64,000 nucleotides of DNA, taken from Christiangramia forsetii KT0803 (lineage in GTDB: Bacteria > Bacteroidota > Bacteroidia > Flavobacteriales > Flavobacteriaceae). Shown piece by piece: positions 1 to 7,885 of the stretch. Within the stretch, counting starts at the first letter, position 1. Each line of letters opens with the position of its first letter. The stretch is taken from positions 1,488,001 to 1,552,000 of the forward strand of contig NC_008571.1 in assembly GCF_000060345.1 (NCBI RefSeq), read 5' to 3'. Made by a program: the position numbers and the translations under genes. The notes below the pieces were generated by a model. That model ran no database searches. It was not told the DNA's origin and was given only the letters and a program-made list of their open reading frames with translations.

Positions 1-183
1 GGAAGCGTTAATTTCTACAGAACATCTAACAAAGAACTGGATTTTAGTATTCCTTTTAAAAAGATGGAAGAGCTGGGTTTTATAGTACCAGAAACGCAAT
101 TGATAAAAGGCCGATGGAATATAAAAATTAGCTGGCTGCAAAATGATAAGGAATTTTTATTCAAAAAAGAAATTTTATACTAA
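1..183 (+). CDS. FixH/CcoH family protein, 3' part
   Basis: The window opens inside this gene; the last 60 codons are present and end in TAA at 181-183. The visible part reads GSVNFYRTSNKELDFSIPF near its start and ends with LIKGRWNIKISWLQNDKEF. The pattern of an aromatic FYRTSN strand, a proline, then GRW and a final aromatic/basic strand matches the periplasmic domain of FixH (CcoH), an assembly factor of cbb3-type cytochrome c oxidase. The next gene starts on the base after the stop codon, and a SafE-like membrane protein is the usual companion of FixH in Bacteroidetes cco clusters. The N-terminal membrane anchor lies outside the window. Confidence 0.75.
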   Translation, partial: GSVNFYRTSNKELDFSIPFKKMEELGFIVPETQLIKGRWNIKISWLQNDKEFLFKKEILY

Positions 184-906
184 ATGCTAATTTCAGCGCT
201 CATATTCGGATTATTGGGAAGTTTCCACTGTATTGGAATGTGCGGGCCCATAGCATTTTTGCTACCTCTGGATAGGAATAATAACTTTAATAAATTGGTG
301 CAGATCTTTTTGTATCATTCCGGTAGGATATTTTCTTATGCGATTATTGGATTGGCTTTTGGATTGGTAGGAAAGAGCCTTTCGCTTTTTGGTTTACAAC
401 AACAATTGTCTATCATCATTGGTGTAATAATGTTGTTATTGGTATTGATTCCGAAGCGAAAACTGGGAAAATTGAATCCTCAAAATGCAGGTTTTAAATT
501 TGTAAAAAAACTTAAAAATCATCTAGGACAAGAGCTTAGAAAGAAACGGCCTGATACATTTTTTACCGTTGGATTTTTAAACGGTTTTCTTCCGTGCGGA
601 TTGGTCTATATGGCTGTTTTGGGCGCAATTGCTGGAGGGAATGCGTTAGAAGGCAGTCTTTATATGGTGCTTTTTGGTTTGGGCACGGTTCCATTAATGA
701 CAAGTGCGATTTGGCTTAGCAATATAATATCTGTAAAAAGCAGAAAATATATACGCAGATTTATACCTGTTTTTGTAGGAATTGTGGCTGTCTTATTCAT
801 ACTTAGAGGAATGGGGTTGGGAATTCCGTACGTTTCTCCAAAACAAATTACAGAGCAGGCAACAACAAAATATGAATGTCATAGTCTTGTTGACAAGGCT
901 AATTAA
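184..906 (+). CDS. SafE/DsbD-like membrane protein of the cco cluster
   Basis: 240 residues, mostly hydrophobic, with about six membrane helices. Two related Cys-Gly motifs occur at equivalent points of two half-repeats: GSFHCIGMCGP at residues 12-22 and NGFLPCG at 133-139. This is the hallmark of the TauE/SafE-like DsbD_2 family, commonly annotated sulfite exporter, which in cbb3 oxidase clusters is thought to move copper or reductant for oxidase assembly. The ATG follows the fixH stop codon with no gap, so the two are surely co-transcribed. The substrate cannot be read from sequence; copper or thiol handling is an inference from position and from the paired cysteines. Confidence 0.8.
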   Translation: MLISALIFGLLGSFHCIGMCGPIAFLLPLDRNNNFNKLVQIFLYHSGRIFSYAIIGLAFGLVGKSLSLFGLQQQLSIIIGVIMLLLVLIPKRKLGKLNPQNAGFKFVKKLKNHLGQELRKKRPDTFFTVGFLNGFLPCGLVYMAVLGAIAGGNALEGSLYMVLFGLGTVPLMTSAIWLSNIISVKSRKYIRRFIPVFVGIVAVLFILRGMGLGIPYVSPKQITEQATTKYECHSLVDKAN

Positions 907-916
907 AATAATAATT

Positions 917-1054
917 ATGAATTTACAAGTAATTGTTCCTTTGGTAAATTGGGGATTAGGTACCGCTATAATCGCCGTTTTCGGGATTGTTTGTGTGGTA
1001 CTGGTAATTTTAGTCGTTACTATGATAAATAGTGGTAAAGGGAAAAATAAATAG
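917..1054 (+). CDS. Small single-helix membrane protein
   Basis: 45 residues from the ATG at 917. The longer reading from 782 overlaps the previous gene heavily and is not a credible start. Residues about 6-40 form one long hydrophobic helix (WGLGTAIIAVFGIVCVVLV), followed by a short basic tail SGKGKNK. It starts 10 bp after the SafE-like gene and probably shares its transcript. It does not match CcoS, whose usual N-terminus is different. It resembles the tiny subunits that accompany oxidases and transporters, but I do not recognise the family. Confidence 0.55.
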   Translation: MNLQVIVPLVNWGLGTAIIAVFGIVCVVLVILVVTMINSGKGKNK

Positions 1055-1302
1055 AAAAATTCCTGCAATTTTCGCAGTGGTTGCTTTTATGTATAGGCAA
1101 TTATTAAAATCGTTATTTAAATAAAGGGAAGTTATTTCTAAAGATTTTTTATAAAAAAATACCGACTTTATAAAAATGTCACAGTAATGTTTTTATTTCA
1201 ATTTTTATTGGAATAAAATGCTATCAAATAAATCTATATATAATAAAGGCTTGAAAAAATCACTATTCTGTACTTATTCTGTACTAGGTATAAAAACAAA
1301 AA
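1055..1302. other. AT-rich intergenic stretch without visible genes
   Basis: About 250 bp between the cco-type genes and the tRNA terminator. It holds a weak hairpin (CTGC/GCAG at about 1063-1077) without a T-run, and a short repeat of ATTCTGTACT near 1264-1286. I see no ORF, RNA or promoter worth calling. Confidence 0.5.
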
Positions 1303-1322
1303 GCTTCACATTTCTGTGAAGC
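1303..1322 (-). terminator. Terminator of tRNA-Met
   Basis: Perfect 8-bp stem GCTTCACA (1303-1310) with TGTGAAGC (1315-1322), four-base loop. Read on the minus strand it is followed by a T-rich tract, 14 bp after the tRNA 3' end. Confidence 0.8.
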
Positions 1323-1336
1323 CTTGATTTTACTTG

Positions 1337-1410
1337 TAGCGAGACCGAGATTTGAACTCGGGACCTCCGGGTTATGAATCCGACGCTCTAACCAACTGAG
1401 CTACCTCGCC
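1337..1410 (-). tRNA. tRNA-Met (CAT)
   Basis: 74-nt cloverleaf on the minus strand. Acceptor stem GGCGAGG pairs with TCTCGCT with two G-U pairs; the D-stem is GCTC/GAGC; the anticodon loop is TTCATAA; the T-stem is CCGAG/CTCGG with a TTCAAAT loop. The anticodon is CAT. The anticodon stem lacks the three G-C pairs of initiator tRNA, so this is elongator Met; a lysidine-modified tRNA-Ile(CAT) cannot be fully excluded by eye. Position 31-39 is an A-C mismatch. CCA is not encoded: the bases after the discriminator A are CAA. Confidence 0.93.
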
Positions 1411-1487
1411 GTAGTAATTCTGCAAAACTGAAATTCTTTTAAATGCCTTATGACAAAAGGCCTCGCAGGATTTCTTTATTGCGGGTG

Positions 1488-1518
1488 CAAATATAAAAAC
1501 AATTTGTTTTGACACAAA
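1488..1518 (-). promoter_or_regulatory. Promoter of tRNA-Met
   Basis: On the minus strand TTTG (1515-1518), a 19-bp spacer, then TATATTTG (1488-1495), an exact fit to the Bacteroidetes -33/-7 consensus. The predicted start near 1484 gives a leader of roughly 70 nt before the tRNA. Confidence 0.75.
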
Positions 1519-1600
1519 CTTTATTTTCTAAAATATTTATTTTGATTTCTTTTTATCTTTCTAATTAATATCTATATTGCCCGAAACTAATTAATCAAGA

Positions 1601-1987
1601 ATGGAAGAAAAGATAAAATACGAAATGGAGTTTCCTATTCAAGCTTCTCCTTCATTACTATACCAATACATTTCAACTCCCTCAGGTTTAAGTGAGTGGT
1701 ATGCCGATAATGTGAATTCCCGTGGGGAGTTTTTTACTTTTATATGGGAAGGTAGTGAGGAAAAAGCAAAACTTGTGAGTAAGAAAAGTGATGAACGAAT
1801 TAAATTTAAATGGACTGATGATGAAGATACTCCTTATTTTTTCGAATTACGTATACAGGTAGATGATATAACCAAGGATGTTTCTCTTATGATTACTGAT
1901 TTTGCTGAAGATGATGAAGTGGATGAAGGTAAAATGCTTTGGGAAAATATGGTTTCAGATTTAAAACAGATTCTGGGATCGGCTTAG
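1601..1987 (+). CDS. START-like domain protein (SRPBCC superfamily)
   Basis: 128 residues. The N-terminus MEEKIKYEMEFPIQASPSLL, then LYQYISTPSGLSEWYADNV, is the START-like pattern of Bacteroidetes AHSA1-related proteins: a first strand, a helix with a conserved Trp, and alternating strands containing FIWEGSEEKA and IKFKW. The C-terminal helix (MLWENMVSDLKQIL) closes the lipid/ligand-binding cavity in this fold. The protein is soluble and very acidic near residues 105-112. The function is unknown; small-molecule binding or a chaperone-activating role is only inferred from the fold. A terminator follows, so it is probably monocistronic. Confidence 0.8.
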   Translation: MEEKIKYEMEFPIQASPSLLYQYISTPSGLSEWYADNVNSRGEFFTFIWEGSEEKAKLVSKKSDERIKFKWTDDEDTPYFFELRIQVDDITKDVSLMITDFAEDDEVDEGKMLWENMVSDLKQILGSA

Positions 1988-2005
1988 AAATCTCATTATA
2001 AATAG

Positions 2006-2013
2006 TAACTTTG
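2006..2013 (+). promoter_or_regulatory. -7 promoter element of the aminotransferase gene
   Basis: TAACTTTG, an exact TAnnTTTG. It sits directly before the hairpin of the upstream gene's terminator, so the predicted start (about 2017) falls in the left arm of that hairpin. A -33 element is not clear. Confidence 0.55.
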
Positions 2014-2038
2014 CCCCGTTTTTAAACGGGGTTTTTTT
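2014..2038 (+). terminator. Terminator of the START-like gene
   Basis: Stem CCCCGTTT (2014-2021) with AAACGGGG (2024-2031), followed by seven T. The T-run ends at the A of the next gene's ATG (2039). Confidence 0.8.
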
Positions 2039-2884
2039 ATGATCAATTTAGACGGAAAAATTGTAAAGAAGGATAATGCGAATCTATCGGTTTTAAATCG
2101 TGGTTTTGCTTACGGAGATTCAGTGTTTGAAACTATTCGCGTTATTAGCGGGAAAATAATGTTCTGGGAAGATCATTATTTTCGGTTAATGGCTTCTATG
2201 CGAATTATGCGAATGGAAATTCCTTCAAGTTTCTCTCCTGAATTTTTAGAGGAGGAAATTAAGAATATTATAGAGGCCAATGATCTTTCTACTTCGCCTG
2301 CCAGAATAAGGTTTGCAGTTTACAGACTTCAGGGTGGGTATTACACTCCCGCAACCAGGGATATAGGCTACGTAATTACTGCGGAAGAAATGGAGAGCTC
2401 TTTTTACCTTTTTAATAGCAGTGATTATGAGATTGAACTTTTTAAGGATCATTATGTAAATAGCGGACTGCTCTCTACAATCAAATCAAATAATCGTGCG
2501 GTCAATGTTCTGGGTAGCATTTATGCCAGGGAAAATGAATATGAAAATTGTCTTTTACTAAATGAAAAGAAGAGTGTAGTGGAGGCTTTAAATGGAAATA
2601 TTTTTCTTGTAAAAGGCACTTCTATTAAAACTCCTCCAATTAGTGATGGTGTATTAAACGGAATTATTAGAAAACAGCTTATCAATATTCTGAAGAAAAC
2701 AGAAGATTATATTTTAGAGGAAACCTCTATATCACCGTTTGAACTACAGAAAGCTGATGAACTTTTTATTACCAATGTTGCTCAGGGAATTCAACCGATA
2801 AGTAAATACCGTAAAAAGCAATTTGCACATAAAGTTTCTAAAGATCTTTTAAGTAAGCTTAATGTAAAGGCCAGGCTGGGTTAA
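2039..2884 (+). CDS. Class IV PLP aminotransferase (IlvE/PabC type)
   Basis: 281 residues, the usual length for fold-type IV PLP enzymes (branched-chain aminotransferase, D-amino acid aminotransferase, aminodeoxychorismate lyase). RGFAYGDSVFETIR at residues 21-34 is the family signature. The Schiff-base lysine is K149 in STIKSNNR, and E182 in VVEALNGNIF is the PLP-N1 partner. The C-terminal FITNVAQGIQPI matches the phosphate-binding loop region. Substrate specificity cannot be set by eye: an IlvE-like transaminase or a PabC-like lyase in folate synthesis are both possible. The ATG is fixed by the terminator T-run immediately before it. Its stop overlaps that of the convergent yqgE-like gene by four bases. 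Confidence 0.8.
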   Translation: MINLDGKIVKKDNANLSVLNRGFAYGDSVFETIRVISGKIMFWEDHYFRLMASMRIMRMEIPSSFSPEFLEEEIKNIIEANDLSTSPARIRFAVYRLQGGYYTPATRDIGYVITAEEMESSFYLFNSSDYEIELFKDHYVNSGLLSTIKSNNRAVNVLGSIYARENEYENCLLLNEKKSVVEALNGNIFLVKGTSIKTPPISDGVLNGIIRKQLINILKKTEDYILEETSISPFELQKADELFITNVAQGIQPISKYRKKQFAHKVSKDLLSKLNVKARLG

Positions 2885-3441
2885 TTGTAGGTTGGGTTTT
2901 CTGGTGAATTAGACCAAAGCATATATTCTCCCCCTAATTCTAACATTTTATCCTTCCAAAAAGAGTTGTAAGGTTTTTCCAGCAAATCTTTGTCGTTTTC
3001 ATTTGCTGTGATAATCCAGGAACGAGAATTTAACTCGTCATCTAATTGATTTGCATCCCATCCAGAATAACCAAGGAAAAACTTTATCTGTTTATCATCA
3101 ATAGATTCTTTTGCAATCAAATTCATCACCACCTCAAAGTTACCGCCCCAATAGATTCCATGCGCAATTTCAATGCTATCTGGAATTAAATCTGGGATTG
3201 TATGTATAAAGTATAAATTGTCCTGTTCTACCGGGCCACCATTATAAACCTTAAAATCACCTTTTACTTCAGGAATTAGATCTTTTAATGTGAAATCGAG
3301 AATCTTATTCAATATAAATCCAACCGATCCACTATCAGAATGGTCAGCAAGAAGGACGACAGAACGATTAAAAGAGACATCTCCAATAATAGATGGTTCT
3401 GCGACTAATAGATGCCCCTTGGTTGGTTTTAACGCGATCAT
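2881..3441 (-). CDS. YqgE/AlgH family protein
   Basis: 186 residues. The start KPTKGHLLVAEPSIIGDVSF, with RSVVLLADH and SVGFILNK close after it, is the YqgE/AlgH (DUF179) signature; GGPVEQDNLYFIHT and FLGYSGWDANQLDDEL (about residues 120-140) are the other conserved blocks. The family is a compact soluble alpha/beta protein of unknown biochemical function, once described as a transcriptional regulator of alginate in Pseudomonas. The gene stands alone on the minus strand; its stop shares TTAA with the convergent aminotransferase gene. Confidence 0.9.
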   Translation of the reverse strand: MIALKPTKGHLLVAEPSIIGDVSFNRSVVLLADHSDSGSVGFILNKILDFTLKDLIPEVKGDFKVYNGGPVEQDNLYFIHTIPDLIPDSIEIAHGIYWGGNFEVVMNLIAKESIDDKQIKFFLGYSGWDANQLDDELNSRSWIITANENDKDLLEKPYNSFWKDKMLELGGEYMLWSNSPENPTYN

Positions 3442-3511
3442 TGTAGCAGTCTTTTTATCTAAACTAATTATTTATTATAATAAATGCAATAGATAGCTTA
3501 AAATTTTTAAC

Positions 3512-3539
3512 AAAAAAAGCCTTCCTTAGGGAAGGCTTT
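3512..3539 (-). terminator. Terminator of the HU gene
   Basis: Perfect 10-bp stem AAAGCCTTCC (3516-3525) with GGAAGGCTTT (3530-3539), loop TTAG. Read on the minus strand it runs into seven T and lies 22 bp after the HU stop. Confidence 0.88.
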
Positions 3540-3561
3540 AAGATTTTACTAATACAAATTA

Positions 3562-3834
3562 TTAGTTCACAGCTTTTTGTAAATCTGCTCCGGCTTTAAA
3601 TTTCACTACGTTCTTAGCAGCAATCTTAATAGTTTTTCCGGTTTGTGGGTTTCTTCCTTCACGAGCAGCTCTCTTAGATACAGACCAAGATCCGAATCCT
3701 ACTAATGATACTCTATCTCCTTTTTTAAGTGATTTTTCAACGTTCTCAAGGAAAGACTCTAATGCTTTTTTTGCTGCTGCTTTAGAAATTCCAGCGTTCT
3801 CAGCCATTGCATCGATTAAATCTGTTTTGTTCAT
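3562..3834 (-). CDS. HU-family DNA-binding protein
   Basis: 90 residues, full-length HU. The N-terminal helices [20 protein letters not shown], then the beta-arm region [20 protein letters not shown] (residues 59-78) with the tip motif R-NP-TG, are diagnostic. HU binds DNA as a dimer, bends it and helps compact the nucleoid. The Pro in GRNPQTG intercalates at bends in this family. The gene is monocistronic: a consensus promoter lies upstream and a strong terminator downstream. Many alanine-rich, highly optimised codons fit a strongly expressed gene. Confidence 0.95.
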   Translation of the reverse strand: MNKTDLIDAMAENAGISKAAAKKALESFLENVEKSLKKGDRVSLVGFGSWSVSKRAAREGRNPQTGKTIKIAAKNVVKFKAGADLQKAVN

Positions 3835-3885
3835 AATTTAAATTTTAAATTAATTGTTGGTTAAACATTCTGTTAAACTGGTTTA

Positions 3886-3915
3886 CAAATTTATACGGAT
3901 TTCTTGTTCACGCAA
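3886..3915 (-). promoter_or_regulatory. Promoter of the HU gene
   Basis: Minus strand: TTG (3913-3915), 19-bp spacer, TAAATTTG (3886-3893). Predicted start near 3882, leader about 48 nt. Confidence 0.7.
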
Positions 3916-4019
3916 GTAATGACAAGGGAAAAGCCCGTATTTGTTGATAACTTAGTTGTTTTGTTAATAAAGATAATTGTTTTTTATTAAAATGCAACAA
4001 AATCAGTGTTAATAAGGCC

Positions 4020-4967
4020 TTAGCGCATTTTGGCATCTGGAGCAAAATTAAATCCATTTAAAAGTGCTTTAGAAAGCATTTTTCTCTTTCCTGGCAACTG
4101 AATTTCATTAACAAGAATATAACCGTTGATAGCAGCTACTTTAATCATGTTGTCGCTAATAGTGATGGTGCCATTTGGTAAACGATGTTCTTGTTTTACT
4201 TTTTCAATATCATAAATTTTCACTTTTAATTCTTCAGAAGAATTTGCAAGATAGCACCATGCGGCAGGATAAGGATTAAGTCCTCTTATTAGGTTGTATA
4301 TTTTTTCTACTGGGGCATTCCAGTCTATTTTGGTATTCTCCTTAGATAATTTTGGAGCGTCTCTTAAGGTTTCAGAATCCTCTTGTGCTTCTGTGGTTAC
4401 TGTGTTAGATGCTATTGTCTTAAGGGTTCTTACTATAAGTTTAGCGCCCATATTCATTAAGCGATCATGCAGGGATTCTAGATTTTCGGTCTCATCAATG
4501 CTAATCTCTTCCTGAAAGATCATTGCTCCTGTATCAATCTTTTCATCAAGGAAGAAAGTGGAAACTCCGGTTTTTTCTTCCCCATTAATGATTGCCCAAT
4601 TAATAGGAGCGGCTCCTCTATATTGAGGCAGGAGGGAGGCATGTAAGTTAAATGTTCCATATTCTGGAAGATCCCATACAGATTTTGGAAGCATTCTAAA
4701 AGCTACCACAACCTGAACATTTGGTTTTAATTCTATAAGTTCACTCTGAAATTCTTCAGATTTTAAATTTGCTGGTTGTAAAACTTTCAGATCTTTTGAA
4801 AGAGCGTAACTTTTAACGGCACTTTCTCTGAGTTTTCTTCCTCTACCGGCAGGTTTATCTGGAGCGGTAATTACACCAACTACATTATATCCTGCATCTA
4901 AAATGGCTTCCAGGCTGTTTACTGCAAATTCTGGAGTTCCCATAAAGACTATTCTAAGGTCTCTCAT
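4020..4967 (-). CDS. fmt: Methionyl-tRNA formyltransferase
   Basis: 315 residues, normal length. RIVFMGTPEFAV opens the N-terminal formyltransferase fold; NLHASLLPQYRGAAPINWAI (about residues 107-126) carries the catalytic Asn/His and the folate-binding SLLP loop, and the catalytic Asp is in EKIDTGAMI. The C-terminal OB-like domain includes GLNPYPAAWCYL. The enzyme formylates Met on initiator tRNA with 10-formyl-tetrahydrofolate. Its start overlaps the recQ stop by ATGA, so it is the last gene of the AAA-recQ-fmt operon. Confidence 0.96.
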   Translation of the reverse strand: MRDLRIVFMGTPEFAVNSLEAILDAGYNVVGVITAPDKPAGRGRKLRESAVKSYALSKDLKVLQPANLKSEEFQSELIELKPNVQVVVAFRMLPKSVWDLPEYGTFNLHASLLPQYRGAAPINWAIINGEEKTGVSTFFLDEKIDTGAMIFQEEISIDETENLESLHDRLMNMGAKLIVRTLKTIASNTVTTEAQEDSETLRDAPKLSKENTKIDWNAPVEKIYNLIRGLNPYPAAWCYLANSSEELKVKIYDIEKVKQEHRLPNGTITISDNMIKVAAINGYILVNEIQLPGKRKMLSKALLNGFNFAPDAKMR

Positions 4968-6865
4968 TTATTTAATATTTTATACTTATTATTTACGGTA
5001 CGATCTAAAACGCCTTTCTCGCAAAGCAGTCCTAGTATTTTTATAATAGCGTTTTCAGAGTATTTTAAGTGCTCTACTATTTCCCTTGAATTTCTTGGAC
5101 CATTCTTTAAAAACCGAAGAATACTCAAATAGATTTCATTCATATCATCCCTGGATAATTTCTCATCTTTTTTATTACATACAGAACATTTTCCGCAAGG
5201 TTTGGGAGATTTTTCACCAAAATACTTCAATAATTGAATTTGCCTGCAAACCTGATCATTTTGTACAAAATCAAGAACTGCTTCAATTTTAGCTTTCTTA
5301 GTGCTGTTATATTCATTGATAAAACCCGAAACAGGATTTATAGTTGCATCGTCTTCTCTTGGCTGAAGATAGGTGATGCTAGCATCATGCTTTGATAAAT
5401 TAAATTCGATAATCTTTTTTTCATCTAACTCATCAAATATTTTGATGCATTCTTTTTCTGAAATATTTGATTTTTCACTTACGGAAGCTAAATTAAAAGG
5501 AATTAAATTTTCGAACACACCGCCGTAATTTCTTAGAATCGTTCGCATGATATTCGCATATCGTGGATTTTCATCCAGATAGTTGTCTAAATGATTCCCG
5601 GAAATTAAGATTCGTATTTCTGTTTTCTTCTGGTAGTTCTGCGATAATCTTAAAATACTGCATCTGTCAAGTAGCTGCAGGGCATTAAAAGTTTTGTGTG
5701 AATTGAAATGATATTGATTGCAAAAACTTGAAAAATTGAAATCATATTCTGTATTCTCACCTTCTCCAAAAGCAATTCTAAAATAGGCATTCAGTTTACG
5801 GTAAACCAGTTTGATGTCCTCAACAGATGCCAGGTTATTTAAAAACTGATTTTTTAAAACAGGAACATCCCCGGCATTAGTTAAAATAATCGCTTTTGCC
5901 GGCTGTGAATCTCTACCTGCTCTTCCGGCTTCCTGAAAGTAACTTTCCATACTTTCGGGTAGATCTATATGGATTACCGTTCTTACATCCGGTTTATCTA
6001 TACCCATTCCGAAAGCTGTAGTTGCTACCATGACACTTATTTTATTGGTAAGCCATTTTTCAAATTTATCCGACTTTTCTTCTTTTTTAAGTCCGCCATG
6101 ATAAGCAGCGGCTGTAATACCATTTTTATTTAGAAACCCGCTTATTTCCTGAGTGGCATTTCTGCTTCGAACATAGATTATCGCAGATTTCTGATTCAGA
6201 ATTTGAGTCAGCCGAAAAAACTTATCTTCGGTTTTAATAACTTCATACTGAAGATTGGAGCGTTCAAAAGATTTTTGATGGATTACAGGGTCCTTTAGAT
6301 GAAGTTGCTCACATATATCTTTTACCACATCTTCTGTAGCAGTTGCTGTAAAAGCAGCAATTTGAACTTCGGGTAACAAATCCCTTATGTCAGCAATATT
6401 CCTGTAAGCCGGTCTAAAATCATGTCCCCATTGTGAGATACAGTGTGCTTCATCTACAGCGATTAAATTAATGTTCATCTGCTTTAGTCGCTCACGAACC
6501 AGTTCCTGTTGTAATCTTTCCGGGGAGAGATAAAGAAATTTGTAATTTCCGAAGATGCAATTATCCAGATTTCTATCAAGATCGGCATAGGAAATCCCTC
6601 CGGTAATGGCCATAGCTTTGATATTCTTTTGCTGAAGTGCATTTACCTGATCTTCCATTAAAGAGATTAATGGGGAAACTACAACACAAATCCCCTCCTG
6701 GAGTAAAGATGGCACCTGAAAGCAAATAGACTTCCCACCCCCTGTAGGAAAAAGAGTAAGAGTGTCTCTTTCTTGCAGGATAGACTCTATAACTTTCAGT
6801 TGTTGAGATCTAAACCCCTGAAAACCCCAGTATTTTTCTAATATTTTTAAAGCTTCCTTCTGCAA
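4964..6865 (-). CDS. recQ: ATP-dependent DNA helicase RecQ
   Basis: 633 residues. Walker A is FPTGGGKSICFQ (K45), Walker B is DEAH (138-141) in VDEAHCISQWGHDFR, motif VI is QEAGRAGRD. The RecQ C-terminal zinc site is visible as CRQIQLLKYFGE followed by PCGKCSVC. A winged-helix-like segment ends the protein; a typical HRDC domain is not evident, which puts it among the shorter RecQs common in Bacteroidetes, where a second, longer RecQ often exists. It unwinds 3'-5' in recombination and fork repair. It lies 6 bp after the AAA ATPase gene and overlaps fmt by four bases. Confidence 0.93.
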   Translation of the reverse strand: MQKEALKILEKYWGFQGFRSQQLKVIESILQERDTLTLFPTGGGKSICFQVPSLLQEGICVVVSPLISLMEDQVNALQQKNIKAMAITGGISYADLDRNLDNCIFGNYKFLYLSPERLQQELVRERLKQMNINLIAVDEAHCISQWGHDFRPAYRNIADIRDLLPEVQIAAFTATATEDVVKDICEQLHLKDPVIHQKSFERSNLQYEVIKTEDKFFRLTQILNQKSAIIYVRSRNATQEISGFLNKNGITAAAYHGGLKKEEKSDKFEKWLTNKISVMVATTAFGMGIDKPDVRTVIHIDLPESMESYFQEAGRAGRDSQPAKAIILTNAGDVPVLKNQFLNNLASVEDIKLVYRKLNAYFRIAFGEGENTEYDFNFSSFCNQYHFNSHKTFNALQLLDRCSILRLSQNYQKKTEIRILISGNHLDNYLDENPRYANIMRTILRNYGGVFENLIPFNLASVSEKSNISEKECIKIFDELDEKKIIEFNLSKHDASITYLQPREDDATINPVSGFINEYNSTKKAKIEAVLDFVQNDQVCRQIQLLKYFGEKSPKPCGKCSVCNKKDEKLSRDDMNEIYLSILRFLKNGPRNSREIVEHLKYSENAIIKILGLLCEKGVLDRTVNNKYKILNK

Positions 6866-6871
6866 ATTTGC

Positions 6872-7405
6872 TTATATCTTATCTAAAATGAAATTAGTAC
6901 GGTCTTCTACACTCAATTTTGGAACTTCAATTGGTTTGTAACCGTACCTTTTGTAGGTAGAATAAAGATAAGACGAAATTTTTAAGGCTTCATCAAAACT
7001 CTCGTAACGTTCGTTGTCACTTGTGTAAATATCTTTCCAGGGAGGAAGAATAAAGATTTGATCATAACGATTATTCTCACAGGTTTTGTTGAATACTTCA
7101 GGATATTCTGTTTCAAAATAATCCATATATGCCACCACATCGGGTAAACCACGATCTATAAAGATATGATCTGATTTGAATCCAGAAGCTTCGATATATT
7201 GTTTCAACCTGCCATCTAAAAGCTTTTCACTAAAAAGTAAGGGTTGCGTAAGGAATAACTGATCTATCCCTGAACTTTGGGCTTCAAGTGTAACTTGCCG
7301 GGATATTTCATGAAGACATTTTTCTCCATTTTCCTCCAGTTTATGAATGATGGATGATTTTCCCGTTCCAGGGCCTCCGGTAATAACAATCTTTCTATTT
7401 TTCAC
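6872..7405 (-). CDS. AAA-family ATPase (AAA_28, NadR-kinase-like)
   Basis: 177 residues. The P-loop is ITGGPGTGKSSIIHKLEENG (residues 8-27). DHIFIDRGLPDVVAYMDYF (about 79-97) supplies the Walker-B-like Asp and the DRG motif found in small nucleotide or nucleoside kinases related to the NadR C-terminal domain. The family is widespread in Bacteroidetes as a stand-alone AAA_28 protein; its substrate is unknown. It is the first gene of the operon with recQ and fmt and is divergent from the DUF493 gene. Confidence 0.8.
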   Translation of the reverse strand: MKNRKIVITGGPGTGKSSIIHKLEENGEKCLHEISRQVTLEAQSSGIDQLFLTQPLLFSEKLLDGRLKQYIEASGFKSDHIFIDRGLPDVVAYMDYFETEYPEVFNKTCENNRYDQIFILPPWKDIYTSDNERYESFDEALKISSYLYSTYKRYGYKPIEVPKLSVEDRTNFILDKI

Positions 7406-7456
7406 AGCGCAAATTTCGACAATTGAATTTGATTATAAAAATGGCATCATTCCTTG

Positions 7457-7464
7457 TATCTTTG
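7457..7464 (+). promoter_or_regulatory. -7 element of the DUF493 gene
   Basis: TATCTTTG, an exact consensus, 24 bp before the ATG at 7488. A TTTG lies 25 bp upstream (7428-7431), slightly far. It makes the ATG at 7488, not the in-frame codon at 7347, the real start. Confidence 0.6.
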
Positions 7465-7487
7465 CAAAGAATCGAAGGATAAAAACT

Positions 7488-7781
7488 ATGAGTAAAGAAA
7501 ACAATCCCGAAGAATTTTATGCAAATCTTAAAAAGCAACTTCAGGATACGGCGATGTGGCCATCAGAATATTTATATAAATTTATCGTTCCTACTAAAGG
7601 AGATAAAATAGACGAAGTGGAATCTATTTTTAATGATATGGGAGCAGTAATTCAAACAAAACAATCTAAAAAAGGTACTTACACCAGTGTTTCAATTAAT
7701 GTGAGGATGAAAAATCCTGATACGGTGATTGATAAATACAAGGAAGTAGCCGATAAAGTAGAAGGGGTGATATCTCTTTAA
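7488..7781 (+). CDS. DUF493 (YbeD-like) family protein
   Basis: 97 residues from the ATG at 7488. The pattern WPSEYLYKFIVPTKGDKIDE, then KKGTYTSVSINVRMKNPDTV, is the DUF493/YbeD fold: a ferredoxin-like ACT-related domain. The E. coli homologue YbeD is a small protein next to lipoate genes, with no proven activity; a regulatory ligand-binding role is suspected from the fold. The frame stays open upstream to 7347 but that part overlaps the divergent ATPase gene and the promoter, so the shorter start is chosen. Confidence 0.85.
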   Translation: MSKENNPEEFYANLKKQLQDTAMWPSEYLYKFIVPTKGDKIDEVESIFNDMGAVIQTKQSKKGTYTSVSINVRMKNPDTVIDKYKEVADKVEGVISL

Positions 7782-7885
7782 ACTTATATATAAAAGCAAA
7801 TTTTTGTTGTGCTTCTTTTCGTAATATTTAGTATTTTGCACGCAGGAGTAAACTTCAATTAAAATCACCTAATTAAACTTCAATT

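Noticed and set aside
1063-1077. Hairpin CTGC/GCAG as terminator of the cco-type genes
   Set aside because: Stem of four pairs and no T-run.
1337-1410. tRNA-Met as a pseudogene because of the 31-39 A-C mismatch
   Set aside because: All arms, the TTCAAAT loop and flanking promoter and terminator are intact, so it is treated as functional.
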